From positions 1-64,000 of the forward strand of contig JABWCL010000015.1 of assembly GCA_013360295.1 (NCBI GenBank): a DNA stretch of 64,000 bases, read 5' to 3'. Within the stretch, counting starts at the first letter, position 1. Each line of letters opens with the position of its first letter. The translations under genes were made by a program, and so were the position numbers. This stretch comes from Ignavibacteriaceae bacterium (lineage in GTDB: Bacteria > Bacteroidota > Ignavibacteria > Ignavibacteriales > Ignavibacteriaceae). Under the pieces are notes generated by a model. The model was not told where the DNA came from, searched no databases, and saw only the letters and a list, made by a program, of their open reading frames with translations. Of this stretch, positions 36,063-45,286 are shown in pieces.

Positions 36063-37549
36063 ATGATTTTGTATTAGATATTAGCGCCGCGCGTCCGGTA
36101 AACGGAAAAGAACGGATAAAGGTTTTTTTCCGGGAAAAGTTCATTGACTCCAGGCTGGAGAGCGGTTACGGTATCTCAATACTTTCATTAGCGGCAATAT
36201 TTATCGCTTTTGTTGTTACAAAGGCAGGCCTCACCGCAGGGATAGGGTTGATTGCGCTTGCCCTGGCTTTGCCGATGGTGCTTTTATGCCTTTATAATAT
36301 TAAGGCTACCCTGGTTTTCACTATAGTGTTTTCATTCTTTTTTTCGATCATTAAGCGAGCTGTCGGAAATATCCAGCTTGGCCTGGTTGTTGACGCCCTC
36401 ATTGCGTTAATGTTTTTTGGATTGGTATTAAAGCAGGTACAGGAGCGTAACTGGAAGATCAGGAATAACGCGGTTAATAAAGTCATACTCGCCTGGATAG
36501 TCTATAACCTTCTGCAGCTTGTCAATCCAACTGCCGAATCCCGGCTGGCGTGGTTTTATACCGTACGCACCTTCGCCGGGATAATGATAATGTACTACCT
36601 GCTTATGTATGCAATTGATAACCGGAATTACTTTTTCCTTCTGATAAAAATATGGATTAGTCTGACAATACTCGCAATGATATACGGTTATATACAGGAG
36701 TATATCGGACTTATGCCTTTTGAGGAGCGCTGGGCTACGGCAACGAAGGAAAGATACGCACTTCTCTTTCAGGCCGGGAAATTCCGGAAGTTCTCTTATT
36801 TTTCGGATCCCCTCGTGTATGGTTTTATGATGGCCGTTACCAGTATTCTCTGTTTCATACTCGCACAGGGGCCGATTAAAAAAGGTTATAAGATATCGTT
36901 ATATACAATTAGCGTGCTTATGATGTACGCGATGCTTTTTTCCGGCACCCGCACCGCCTTTGTGCTGCCGATGGCGGCATTTCTTTTCTACGCGGTAATT
37001 TCCTTTAAGAAAAATATTTTGATTTTCGGGGGAGTAATGGGTATTGTGCTTCTTATATTACTCAATATCCCGGCGAACAATGCTAACCTCTACCGATTCC
37101 AGAGTGCCTTTAATCCAACAGAAGACGCTTCTTACCGGACACGCGCGAGAAACCAGGCATTCATACAACCGTTTATTCAGAAGCACCCGTTAGGCGGCGG
37201 GCTCGGCAGTGTGGGTGAGTGGGGGAAGAAGTTCTCTCCCTGGTCGCCACTAGCAAACTTTCCGCCTGATTCAGGTTTCGTTCGCACTGCGGTAGAGCAG
37301 GGGTGGCTCGGACTTTTACTTTACTGCACTCTGCTTTTCCTTGTGTTTAAACAGGGGATCCACGATTATTTCAGGATACGAGATCCGCTCTTAAAAAATA
37401 TTTCTCTCGGAATGTTAACCGTATTGTTCTCGCTTGTGGTTGCAAATTTCCCGCAGGAAGCGATCGGACAATACCCCATAAATATATTATTTTTTGTCGC
37501 AATCGCGCTGATAACAAAAGCGCGGGAATTTGATTTGGTGAAAACATGA
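36059..37549 (+). CDS. O-antigen polymerase/ligase family membrane protein (Wzy-like)
   Basis: 496 residues with about 11-12 membrane segments and the large periplasmic loop (about 360-410) that carries YRTRARNQAFIQPFIQ and HPLGGGLGSVGEWG, the pattern of the Wzy/WaaL O-antigen ligase family. SGTRTAFVLP is the conserved motif before it. It should join repeat units at the periplasmic face. Start is TTG 36059, overlapping the previous stop; no in-frame ATG lies nearby. Overlaps the next gene by 4 bp. Confidence 0.91.
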   Translation: MNDFVLDISAARPVNGKERIKVFFREKFIDSRLESGYGISILSLAAIFIAFVVTKAGLTAGIGLIALALALPMVLLCLYNIKATLVFTIVFSFFFSIIKRAVGNIQLGLVVDALIALMFFGLVLKQVQERNWKIRNNAVNKVILAWIVYNLLQLVNPTAESRLAWFYTVRTFAGIMIMYYLLMYAIDNRNYFFLLIKIWISLTILAMIYGYIQEYIGLMPFEERWATATKERYALLFQAGKFRKFSYFSDPLVYGFMMAVTSILCFILAQGPIKKGYKISLYTISVLMMYAMLFSGTRTAFVLPMAAFLFYAVISFKKNILIFGGVMGIVLLILLNIPANNANLYRFQSAFNPTEDASYRTRARNQAFIQPFIQKHPLGGGLGSVGEWGKKFSPWSPLANFPPDSGFVRTAVEQGWLGLLLYCTLLFLVFKQGIHDYFRIRDPLLKNISLGMLTVLFSLVVANFPQEAIGQYPINILFFVAIALITKAREFDLVKT

Positions 37550-38391
37550 AAAACAGGTTCAGCTCCCCCGATTGGCTGCAGAAGCATCTGGATATCCCCG
37601 ACACCCCTTTTACAATAAGTGAGAGCAGGTTTGAAGAGATAAGAAATAAAATGAAAAAATTTACCGCTGAAGATCCTGAGGTTTCAGTTATGATACCCTG
37701 CTGGAATGAAGAACCTAATATAGTTCGGACTATCTCCACGTTCAGCGAGCAGACAACGCAGAGAAGGACTGAGATTGTTTTTGTAAACAACAACTCGACC
37801 GACAGGACCGCTGAACTTCTCGATAAATGCGGCGCGGTAAGCATCTTTGTTGAAAAGCAGGGGATCAGTTTTGCCCGTCAGGCGGGGCTGGAGAGGGCTA
37901 AAGGGAAATATCATCTCTGCGCTGACGCCGATTCATTTTATCCGCCGGACTGGATAGAGACTATGGTTAAAGCGCTTGAAGATGATTCCGTTACCTGTGC
38001 TTATGGGCGGTACTCCTTTATTCCCCCTGAGGGAACAAGCAGATTCGCTCTAGGCGTGCACGAAATAATTGCCGAATCGCTGTTCACACTTCGCAACCGG
38101 CGCAGGCAGTACCTGAATGTCGGGGGCGCAAATTTTGGTTTCAGAACTGCTGACGGAAAGAAAGTCGGAGGTTTTAATACAACACGCCCGAAGTGGTCAG
38201 ACGGTTGGATGGCAATGACACTTGCTGATATCGGGAAAATTCAACTGGTCAAAAGTAACAGCGCGCGTGTCTGGACCAGCGCCAGAAGGCTCATGGCAGA
38301 CGGCAGCCTCGGAAAAGCTTTCGTAAGAAGAGTTAAGAAGGAGATTGGCAGATTATATGAATACGTATTCCCCGTGGAGCATAAGAAGTAA
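37546..38391 (+). CDS. Family 2 glycosyltransferase, last gene of the cluster
   Basis: 281 residues. The GT2 fold starts at about residue 45 (VSVMIPCWNEEPNIVRTI) with FVNNNSTDRT, the metal site CADADSF (D-x-D) and KWSDGWMAMTLADIG in the acceptor half. No membrane helix. It ends 12 bp from a convergent minus-strand gene, which closes the cluster. No terminator hairpin was evident in that short gap. Confidence 0.92.
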   Translation: MKNRFSSPDWLQKHLDIPDTPFTISESRFEEIRNKMKKFTAEDPEVSVMIPCWNEEPNIVRTISTFSEQTTQRRTEIVFVNNNSTDRTAELLDKCGAVSIFVEKQGISFARQAGLERAKGKYHLCADADSFYPPDWIETMVKALEDDSVTCAYGRYSFIPPEGTSRFALGVHEIIAESLFTLRNRRRQYLNVGGANFGFRTADGKKVGGFNTTRPKWSDGWMAMTLADIGKIQLVKSNSARVWTSARRLMADGSLGKAFVRRVKKEIGRLYEYVFPVEHKK

Positions 38392-38403
38392 GGGGGGAGA
38401 ACT

Positions 38404-38781
38404 CTACAGTTGTCTGCGAAGGGATATCCCGGTAACGGCGATTATTATTCCGGTTAAGAGAATTATCACTCCGGCGATATCGGAAACCGTAATCCCGTCA
38501 TTCGGATTAAAATAGAAAAGTGTTTTAACCTCAAGAAATTTCGGAAGGGGAACTAAGATTATCACACCCGCCAGCAGTGAGAGCAGGCCCCCGGTGATAA
38601 GGAGAAAGAGAGCGGTAAAAGAACGCTTCTTTAAATACTTCTCGGCCGCGGCGCTGTCAAGATCGCTGCTGTCAAGCGCGAGAATAAAATCATCCAGAAC
38701 CTCGTCACGCCCTTTGGAATCAACATCAATCTCGCGGAACGGCTTTATCCGCTCTTCTATGGTATGAGCTTTATCTTTCAT
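38404..38781 (-). CDS. Small two-helix membrane protein of unknown function
   Basis: 125 residues: a charged N-terminal half (about 1-50, DVDSKGRDEVLDDFILALDS) and two membrane helices (about 52-78 and 98-120, VSDIAGVIILLTGIIIAVTG). No family recognised. ATG 38781. Convergent with the polysaccharide cluster and probably not part of it. Confidence 0.65.
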   Translation of the reverse strand: MKDKAHTIEERIKPFREIDVDSKGRDEVLDDFILALDSSDLDSAAAEKYLKKRSFTALFLLITGGLLSLLAGVIILVPLPKFLEVKTLFYFNPNDGITVSDIAGVIILLTGIIIAVTGISLRRQL

Positions 38782-38888
38782 CGCGTCAATATTATTTGAT
38801 TTATTAAGTGTAACTTAACGGATCACGGCGGATAAATGAAATAGCCCGGGAGCGCAATTTTCTGATAAATCGCAGCCGTCTTGGGCCA

Positions 38889-39005
38889 TCAGGAATCCTG
38901 TTCACCGTTCGTTTTCTTCTTCCGGCTGTAAATCTTCCTGCTGTCCTTGATTTTTGGTTTTTGCTTCGGAAGAGGGATGCGGATTTTTTTGGGTTTTTGC
39001 TTCAT
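38889..39005 (-). CDS. 38-residue very basic protein
   Basis: From ATG 39005 a 38-residue product MKQKPKKIRIPLPKQKPK... ends in a Lys/Arg-rich KKKTNGEQDS tail. A longer frame starting at 39089 exists, but its first 28 codons read like non-coding sequence, so the ATG is preferred. Similar tiny basic proteins occur in Bacteroidota-type genomes; function unknown, perhaps nucleic-acid binding. An inverted repeat at 39147-39166 lies about 140 bp upstream. Confidence 0.45.
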   Translation of the reverse strand: MKQKPKKIRIPLPKQKPKIKDSRKIYSRKKKTNGEQDS

Positions 39006-39146
39006 AATAAAATTAACGGTTAGCGGTTTTAGAATAATATTCTCACTGAAAACAATAATTAAATTAAGTAGTAATGCACGAATGCGCAAATTTGGCAGAG
39101 GATACTGTGATGGGTTGTGACATACAGATGTTCATATACTGAGGAA

Positions 39147-39166
39147 TGTTCACAATTTTATGAACA
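39147..39166. promoter_or_regulatory. Inverted repeat TGTTCA-N8-TGAACA
   Basis: Perfect 6-bp arms separated by 8 bases lie in the gap between the DUF4954 gene's stop and the small basic gene's start; a third TGTTCA lies at 39129-39134. The layout resembles a dimeric repressor site for the small gene. No regulator can be named. Confidence 0.35.
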
Positions 39167-39246
39167 AGCAATTAATTACAACATTAAATTAATAGTTGGA
39201 AATAATTAATAATATTTAAGTTTTCGGTAACCGGACAATTTCCCTC

Positions 39247-41127
39247 TCAGGTAAGTATCCCGATCAGCTTTTCCGCCAAATCAGTAATCTCCTTTGACTC
39301 TTTATTCAACTCGAGCACGAATTTATTATCAGCATATGTGCCGCGGACATTATTAAAATCAGCATCGCGTTCATCTGCACCGCCGTCTACGCCAAACCCG
39401 ATCTTACTGGACTGGTCAAACTCTTTCTCGGCGTCTTTCAGGATCATATTGTTGAGTTTAATGCTGTTTTCTTTCCAGTCGTTGATAATTTGCACCAACT
39501 GTTCGCGCGATAGTCCGGAAGGTTCAGCGCCGAATCTGGTCTTTATAAGATTGGCACACCACGCCCACGAGCTTTCCTCATATTCGGAGGCGGTTTCTTT
39601 CAGCGCGGTGATGAACCCGTCAATTGAATCTATTTTTTTGGCCTTAACTTCTTTAATAAGATTATCATAGTTCGCTTTTGGAATAAGCATTCCTGCTGCA
39701 TCAACCCACGATTCACAGAAAAGAGAAGGATTATCTTTCAAAGCTTCTTTAGCCGGGAGCGATTTGTCAGATTGTTCAAGCTTTTTAATAACCTGCAGTC
39801 CGATAAAGATTTTAATTGCCATTTCATAATATTTTCCGCAAGTTTTAAGAAGAAGGCGTTTGATATGGAGGCCTTTATAGGTAACATATTCCTGTTCCTT
39901 GCTTGCCTTCTCAAGCAGTTCCTTCATTATATTTGAGCCGTTAATGATCTTTCCAATGATGTACGGATTAAAGAGATCAAAATTCAGAATGTCAAAACGG
40001 ATGGGATCTTTTCTCCTGTCACGCGCAGGCCATTTCTGGCTGTCGCGCCTTGTGCCAACTGTGAACATATTCATCGCGGGAGTAAGCAGGCTTTTACCGT
40101 CCTCTTCGTTGATGTAAGAAAACGGGAAATCACCGGCATCGAAGTTTGTATAATGCTTTCCAATTACCACGCTGAAAGCGCCGACTCTCGAAGGCCAAAG
40201 CATATAGGAAAAGGAACCCGTCTTTGATCCGCGCTCAAGTATACCCTGGTGCAGAGGGCCAAGTTTATACATATGATTGCTCTGGTTAGATCCGCTGCCG
40301 GCGTTATAGAAAGAAAACATCGCGGCAATAAGCAGGGAAGATTTATGATGAGTTACCGTATACGGTCCCGCGAAAATACTTACCGCTTCTCCGTGAAAGC
40401 CTTCGCAGTTGGAAAAGAAGGCGGAATTCTCTGCCGAGTACTGTTTACCAATCCTTACCCCCTGACCGATGAAGCAATTGTCTATCAAGGCTCCGTCACT
40501 TATAATAGTTCCTGACTGTATTATAAAATGCTTCGCCGTTACTCCAGTGCTTATCTTAACCTGGTCTTCAGGTGAGCTTAATATTGTTCCTGTTGAAAGG
40601 CAGGATATTCCTTCAATTTTTGCGGGCCCTTCTATCCATACATCTTTAATAATACCGCAATGTGAAATTGATGTGCCCCTGCCGATAAGTCCGGTAGAAG
40701 ATTTTTTACTTTCACAATATACGTGAATGAACCTTTCCGCAGTTTCAACGAAGGCATTATCGTGGCGGCAGGTAACCAGCATATAAGCAATTTGAGAAGT
40801 GAGCCGGTCGAACATAATCAGTTCTCTTCCACCCCCCTCATTCAATACACTTATCTTTGTTCCGTTCCCGAATGTTGTCTCGCCATCTACGGAAAGGGAG
40901 TCAACATTACGTATTGCTACATTATCTTCTATACGGTAACCGGCTAAATTGAAGACATTATTAATCTCCACATTTTCACCGAGAAATACTTCTCCGTTAA
41001 AATTTACATTTCGGATTTTCGCGGGAGAGAAATTTTCGGAAACAGAGATGTTTTTCCAGTCGCGTGATGTGCAGCCGCTGTTTTCAAGCGCAGATATTTC
41101 GGAAGAGGTGAGATTTCTATAGTTCAT
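39247..41127 (-). CDS. DUF4954 family protein (left-handed beta-helix, sugar-nucleotidyltransferase-like)
   Basis: 626 residues. The N-terminus (MNYRNLTSSEISALENSGCT, then RDWKNISV) and the following hexapeptide-type repeats (NVNFNGEVFLGENVEINNVF, FIIQSGTIISDGALIDNCFI) identify DUF4954, a cytoplasmic family widespread in Bacteroidota with the fold of UDP-GlcNAc pyrophosphorylase C-terminal domains. The second half (about 380-626) is helical. Activity is not established. It precedes nothing on its strand within 240 bp and follows a 431-bp gap; its neighbour upstream is the NagB gene, which may hint at amino-sugar metabolism. Confidence 0.85.
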   Translation of the reverse strand: MNYRNLTSSEISALENSGCTSRDWKNISVSENFSPAKIRNVNFNGEVFLGENVEINNVFNLAGYRIEDNVAIRNVDSLSVDGETTFGNGTKISVLNEGGGRELIMFDRLTSQIAYMLVTCRHDNAFVETAERFIHVYCESKKSSTGLIGRGTSISHCGIIKDVWIEGPAKIEGISCLSTGTILSSPEDQVKISTGVTAKHFIIQSGTIISDGALIDNCFIGQGVRIGKQYSAENSAFFSNCEGFHGEAVSIFAGPYTVTHHKSSLLIAAMFSFYNAGSGSNQSNHMYKLGPLHQGILERGSKTGSFSYMLWPSRVGAFSVVIGKHYTNFDAGDFPFSYINEEDGKSLLTPAMNMFTVGTRRDSQKWPARDRRKDPIRFDILNFDLFNPYIIGKIINGSNIMKELLEKASKEQEYVTYKGLHIKRLLLKTCGKYYEMAIKIFIGLQVIKKLEQSDKSLPAKEALKDNPSLFCESWVDAAGMLIPKANYDNLIKEVKAKKIDSIDGFITALKETASEYEESSWAWCANLIKTRFGAEPSGLSREQLVQIINDWKENSIKLNNMILKDAEKEFDQSSKIGFGVDGGADERDADFNNVRGTYADNKFVLELNKESKEITDLAEKLIGILT

Positions 41128-41558
41128 TAAAATGAATGATCGATTTTTAATTAATATATTCTAATTTGGTAAAATTATAATTGATTTAATGCTTTTCTCC
41201 ACAGCGGAGGAAAATAATTTTTGATTTAACGCAAAGACGCGAAGTCAACGCCAAGTCCGCAAAGAATTCTTCATAAAAGCTTAAAGAGATATATGTGAAT
41301 TAAAATGGGAATCTTAACTTTTAATAAATAATATAGCACGAAACCGAAAAAAGGTTTTTACGTTATACTAACAATTCCGGAGGTTAATCAATCATACGCC
41401 TCATTAACACCGTCGGGAGGGGCAAGCCCGCTCCCCTACTTTTAGAAAACTGCGGTCATCCGTTGCATCTGCGTAATCTGTGGTCCATCACAGCGAATTA
41501 TGCGGGCTATATTTACAGGTTTCTAAAAGTTCTTAATGATATCCTTTTAATCCTTAAT
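41128..41558. other. Intergenic region with decayed repeat-like segments
   Basis: 431 bp with no gene. It contains an ACGCAAAGACGCGAAGTC-type stretch (about 41228-41262) and a GC-rich imperfect palindrome at about 41415-41441 (GGGAGGGGCAAGCCCGCTCC followed by CCTAC) similar in style to the palindromic repeats at 45 and 52 kb. Both look like remains of dispersed intergenic repeats. Confidence 0.45.
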
Positions 41559-42368
41559 TCACAAAACCGGTAAATTCGCAAGCGCCTGTTCTTCGATTTC
41601 TTTAAAGTATTTTACGGTACCAACTTTAAGTTCCAGAGTGGCCTCTTCATCACAGGCGATAATCCCGTGCGGGTGAAGCTGAAGCATTGATACCGTCCAC
41701 ATATGGTTAACGCCGTCTTCAACCGCGCTTCTGAGAGCCCGCGCTTTATTAAACCCGGAAACGATAATCAGAACTTCCCTGGCATCCATTACCGTACCCA
41801 CGCCAACGGTAAGCGCGGTCCTTGGCACTTTATTAACTTCATTATCAAAGAAGCGTGCGTTAGCAAGGCGGGTATCATATGTAAGCGTTTTTATCCTGGT
41901 ACGCGAAGAGAGCGATGAACCGGGTTCGTTGAAAGCGATGTGCCCGTCAGCCCCGATCCCGCCTAAAAAGAAATCTATTCCGCCGTGCTCTTTTATCTTA
42001 TCTTCATAGAGCCGACATTCTTCATCAAGGTCTTTCGCGTTACCGTTAAGTATATTTACGTTTTCTTTAGGAATATCAACGTGACTGAAAAGATGCTGCC
42101 ACATAAAATAGTGGTAACTCTGCGGATGGCTCTCGGAGATATCCACATACTCATCCATATTAAATGTCACGACGTTCTGAAATGAAACCTTCCCTTCATT
42201 GTAAAGGGCAACGAGTTCCCGGTAGGTGCCTATGGGAGAAGATCCTGTAGGAAGGCCAAGGACATAAGGCTTCTCAGGGGTTGGTTTAGCCAGGTTGATT
42301 TTCCTTGCGATATAATGCGCGACCCATTTACTCAGTGACTGATAATTATCATAAATTAAAATTCTCAT
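41559..42368 (-). CDS. nagB: Glucosamine-6-phosphate deaminase
   Basis: 269 residues, full length. Converts glucosamine-6-phosphate to fructose-6-phosphate and ammonia in the cytoplasm. Catalytic residues align with the E. coli enzyme numbering: D72 in FNMDEYVD, D141 and H143 in [14 protein letters not shown], and E148. The phosphate loop [12 protein letters not shown] is intact. It lies 21 bp downstream of the ADP-forming acyl-CoA synthetase gene on the same strand and may share its transcript. Confidence 0.96.
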   Translation of the reverse strand: MRILIYDNYQSLSKWVAHYIARKINLAKPTPEKPYVLGLPTGSSPIGTYRELVALYNEGKVSFQNVVTFNMDEYVDISESHPQSYHYFMWQHLFSHVDIPKENVNILNGNAKDLDEECRLYEDKIKEHGGIDFFLGGIGADGHIAFNEPGSSLSSRTRIKTLTYDTRLANARFFDNEVNKVPRTALTVGVGTVMDAREVLIIVSGFNKARALRSAVEDGVNHMWTVSMLQLHPHGIIACDEEATLELKVGTVKYFKEIEEQALANLPVL

Positions 42369-42389
42369 TTAAGACTCCGAAAAAAATTA

Positions 42390-44522
42390 TTAAAGCATTA
42401 TTTTTGTGTCAGCTACAAAACAACCCTTTCCGTCCTCGAGGACGATAAGGGGATTGATATCCAGTTCTTTTATCTGCGGGCAGTCTATTGCAAGCTGCGA
42501 TAGCCGCTGGATGCATTCTTTAACAGAAGTAATATCACGCGGCAGCCGGCCTCTTGCCCCGGAGAGTATCTCTGAAGCCTTAGTTCTGGTTATAAGGTCT
42601 CCGGCGGTTTTACCGTCAAGCGGGGCAATGCCAAAGTTGACATCTTTATATATTTCAACAAAGATTCCGCCGAGTCCGAACATTACAACGGCTCCGAAAG
42701 TAGTATCACGCTTTAGGCCCAGAATGACCTCCTCTCCCGGCGGGATCATTCTCCTTATAAAGACCCCTTTGATTAGTGCCTCCGGTTTATGCTTCTGAAC
42801 GTTTTCCAAAATCCGCACGTATCCCTTTTCGGCATCTTCTTTTGAATTAATGTTCAGCAGCACTCCGCCGACATCAAACTTATGAACTATGTCATCTGAC
42901 ATAATTTTCATTACGACAGGATAGCCCAATTCCCCGGCAAGCTTGCCTGCCTCTTCTTTAGATTTTACAAGTCCGCTTTTCAGGACAGGGAACCTGTAAG
43001 CCTCAAGCACTTTCACGGCTTCTTCTTCGGGCAGGTACTTTCTTCCCGCGTTCACTGCTTCCTCGAGTATTGCCGACGCCGTTTTTGTATCCACATCAGA
43101 AAACGAACCCACGGGCTGTGGCTGTTCCTCAAGCATCTTCTTAAACTGATAAGTGGATGCAAACGCTACGGGCATTGATTCAGGGAGGATGTAGTGTGGG
43201 ATTTTATTCCTCTGAAGAATATCTATACCCGCAGCCACATCGGCTTCGCCCATAAATGATGTATATATTGGTTTAGAGAACTGGCTTGAAATGCGGCTGA
43301 TCTCCGAGGCGATACTTTCAATTTCGGTCATTGACTGTGGTGTCAGAATAATAAAGACACCGTCAATGTTTTCATCCTTCATTATGCTTGAAACGGCCAC
43401 ATTATACCGGTCGGCGCGTGCATCTCCGATAACATCCACGGGATTATTAATGTTAGCGGTTTTAGGAAGGCTTTTGCGCAGAATGTCGGTAGTTTCCGGT
43501 TTAAATCGGGGCAGGTCAAGGCCGCATTTTATCGCGGCATCGGTTGTAAGTACACCCGGCCCGCCCGCGTTTGTAATGATGGCAACCCGGTTTCCCTTTG
43601 GCAGAGGCTGATAGGTAAAGGCAATTGCTTTATTGAACATCTCTTCAATATCATCGCACCTTATGATGCCCGCCTGCTTAAATGCGGCGTCACACGCATC
43701 ATCGCTTCCGGCGAGGGAGCCTGTATGAGAGGCCGCGGCTGAGGCGCCGGCGTGTGTCCGTCCGGATTTTATCGCCAGCACGGGTTTGCCTGTTTCGCGT
43801 ATCACGGTATTTGCCGCCTTCACAAGCGCGGGGCCGTCACTGATCTCTTCGAGGTAGATGAGAATAACTTTCGTTTTAGGGTCATCTTTAAGGAAATAAA
43901 GAAGGTCTATTTCACTTATGTCTGCCTTATTTCCGATACTGACGAATTTGGAGAAGCCGATGTGTTTAGCCTGGGCATAATCAAGAACGGCGGTACAAAG
44001 CGCCCCGCTTTGTGAAATGAAGGCGATGTTTCCTTCTTCCGGCATCTTTCTCGCGAAGGATGCATCAAGCATAACCGCGGGATCGGTGTTTATCACACCA
44101 AGGCAATTGGGGCCGATAAAGTTCATACCGTATTTTTTAGCGATTTCCTTTATGGTTTCCTCGCGTTCTATACCCTGCCCTCCAACCTCCTTAAAGCCGG
44201 CGGAGATAATTATCGCTCCTTTGATCCCTTTCTGCCCGCACTGCTCAAGCGCCATATGCATAACGGAACTCGGGTAAACGATTACGGCAAGATCCACGGG
44301 ATCTTCAATATCGATCACATATTTGTATGTTTTAATTGAAGCTATATGTTTTTCGCGCGGATTGACCGGATAGACCACCCCTTTGAACTCAGCTTTGAGA
44401 ATATTGGTGAGAATGTCGCTGGGAACAGTTCCCTTTACGTTGTTTGCCCCGAGAACCGCAATTGACTGCGGGTTAAAGATCCTTTCGATGTTTTTTATTT
44501 TTTCGGAAACATCGTTATTCAT
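42390..44522 (-). CDS. Acetate/acyl-CoA ligase (ADP-forming), fused alpha-beta
   Basis: 710 residues: CoA-binding and ligase-CoA domains (alpha part, about 1-460) then an ATP-grasp domain (beta part, about 485-700). The phospho-His is H265 in AAASHTGSLAGSDD. FIGPNCLGV and PGVLTTDAA are conserved family motifs, and ATP-grasp residues are in YPVVMKI and GLGGIFVEI. It makes ATP from acyl-CoA, ADP and phosphate, an energy-conserving step in fermentation of acetate or branched-chain acids. Flanked by an acyl carrier protein gene 25 bp upstream and nagB downstream. Confidence 0.94.
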   Translation of the reverse strand: MNNDVSEKIKNIERIFNPQSIAVLGANNVKGTVPSDILTNILKAEFKGVVYPVNPREKHIASIKTYKYVIDIEDPVDLAVIVYPSSVMHMALEQCGQKGIKGAIIISAGFKEVGGQGIEREETIKEIAKKYGMNFIGPNCLGVINTDPAVMLDASFARKMPEEGNIAFISQSGALCTAVLDYAQAKHIGFSKFVSIGNKADISEIDLLYFLKDDPKTKVILIYLEEISDGPALVKAANTVIRETGKPVLAIKSGRTHAGASAAASHTGSLAGSDDACDAAFKQAGIIRCDDIEEMFNKAIAFTYQPLPKGNRVAIITNAGGPGVLTTDAAIKCGLDLPRFKPETTDILRKSLPKTANINNPVDVIGDARADRYNVAVSSIMKDENIDGVFIILTPQSMTEIESIASEISRISSQFSKPIYTSFMGEADVAAGIDILQRNKIPHYILPESMPVAFASTYQFKKMLEEQPQPVGSFSDVDTKTASAILEEAVNAGRKYLPEEEAVKVLEAYRFPVLKSGLVKSKEEAGKLAGELGYPVVMKIMSDDIVHKFDVGGVLLNINSKEDAEKGYVRILENVQKHKPEALIKGVFIRRMIPPGEEVILGLKRDTTFGAVVMFGLGGIFVEIYKDVNFGIAPLDGKTAGDLITRTKASEILSGARGRLPRDITSVKECIQRLSQLAIDCPQIKELDINPLIVLEDGKGCFVADTKIML

Positions 44523-44547
44523 CGTTACTCCGGGTTTTTGGTTTGTG

Positions 44548-44790
44548 TTATTTCAGGTATTGAGATATAAATTTTACTGCATCTGCTACCGTCTGAACTT
44601 CGAGCGCTTTATCTTCAGCCATTTCAATGTCGAACTCTTCTTCAAAAGCGGCTACAAGTTCAACGCTCTGGAGAGAGTCGGCGCCGAGATCAAAAATAAA
44701 ATTGGAGTGATCTGCTATTGTTTCTTCGTTAACTTTAAGGACCCGTGCAATAACCTTTTTAACTCGGGCCTGTACTTCGCTGTTATCCAT
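44548..44790 (-). CDS. Acyl carrier protein
   Basis: 80 residues, acidic, with the phosphopantetheine attachment site S39 in LGADSLQSVELV and the usual helix pattern. It carries acyl chains in fatty-acid or a related pathway. CAGGAG precedes ATG 44790. Unusually for a main-pathway acpP it has no fab gene next to it; instead an ADP-forming acyl-CoA ligase follows by 25 bp. It could be a dedicated ACP or just the single housekeeping one moved from its usual place, so no symbol is given. Confidence 0.93.
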   Translation of the reverse strand: MDNSEVQARVKKVIARVLKVNEETIADHSNFIFDLGADSLQSVELVAAFEEEFDIEMAEDKALEVQTVADAVKFISQYLK

Positions 44791-45286
44791 ATATGACTCC
44801 TGGGAATAATAGATTTGTGATGTGAGGAAAACCGGGGGACCATTATAATAAAATGAATGCTATAGATTTTCTGATTTTTTACTAATTAAATATCCCTATT
44901 TGGGAGGATAAAAGCAAGAAAAAGCGGCGTGAGAACTGAAAATTTTATTGTTACATGGGGAGGGGTGAGGCGGCAAGACAGATGGTTTTAGCGTATTCGT
45001 AAAGTTACTAATGCGTATCCGGATATGATAATTTAAAATATTTGTTTGTACAAGACTATCAAAAAATTATAATGTAGGTCGAGGCTGGAAGTGTAGTGCG
45101 GGTCGAGGTGGGGAGTGTAGAGCAGGTCGCGACCTGCCCTACAAAAACAAATAATTACTTCCGGCGGGTATGTTTCTTAAATGTATTATTAAACCTCATC
45201 AAAGAGACCTTAAAAAATATTATATGCAATAAACTGTTGCATCATACAGAAAAATAACTTTTATAAAATTTGATTGCTTGATATGC
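44791..45286. other. Intergenic region with a palindromic repeat
   Basis: 496 bp without a gene. The only structure is the repeat at 45073-45142 (separate entry). The rest is AT-rich; the part next to 44790 holds the promoter of the acyl carrier protein gene. Confidence 0.5.
45073..45142. repeat. Degenerate repeat ending in the GCAGGTCGCGACCTGC palindrome
   Basis: Three successive copies of a TGTAG-(T)GC(A/G)GGTCG-like unit (starting at 45073, 45092 and 45116) end in a hairpin-forming palindrome whose 16-base core GCAGGTCGCGACCTGC (45122-45137) is perfect and flanked by GTAG and CTAC. The same palindrome, with longer perfect arms, occurs at 52119-52144, so this is a dispersed family. Confidence 0.7.

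Noticed and set aside
38889-39089. 66-codon version of the small basic gene
   Set aside because: The first 28 codons are AT-rich upstream sequence with no support; ATG 39005 gives a coherent basic peptide.
41228-41262. Possible tRNA or small RNA gene in the 41.1-41.6 kb gap
   Set aside because: The stretch is a low-complexity ACGCAAAGACG-like repeat with no cloverleaf or conserved T-loop.
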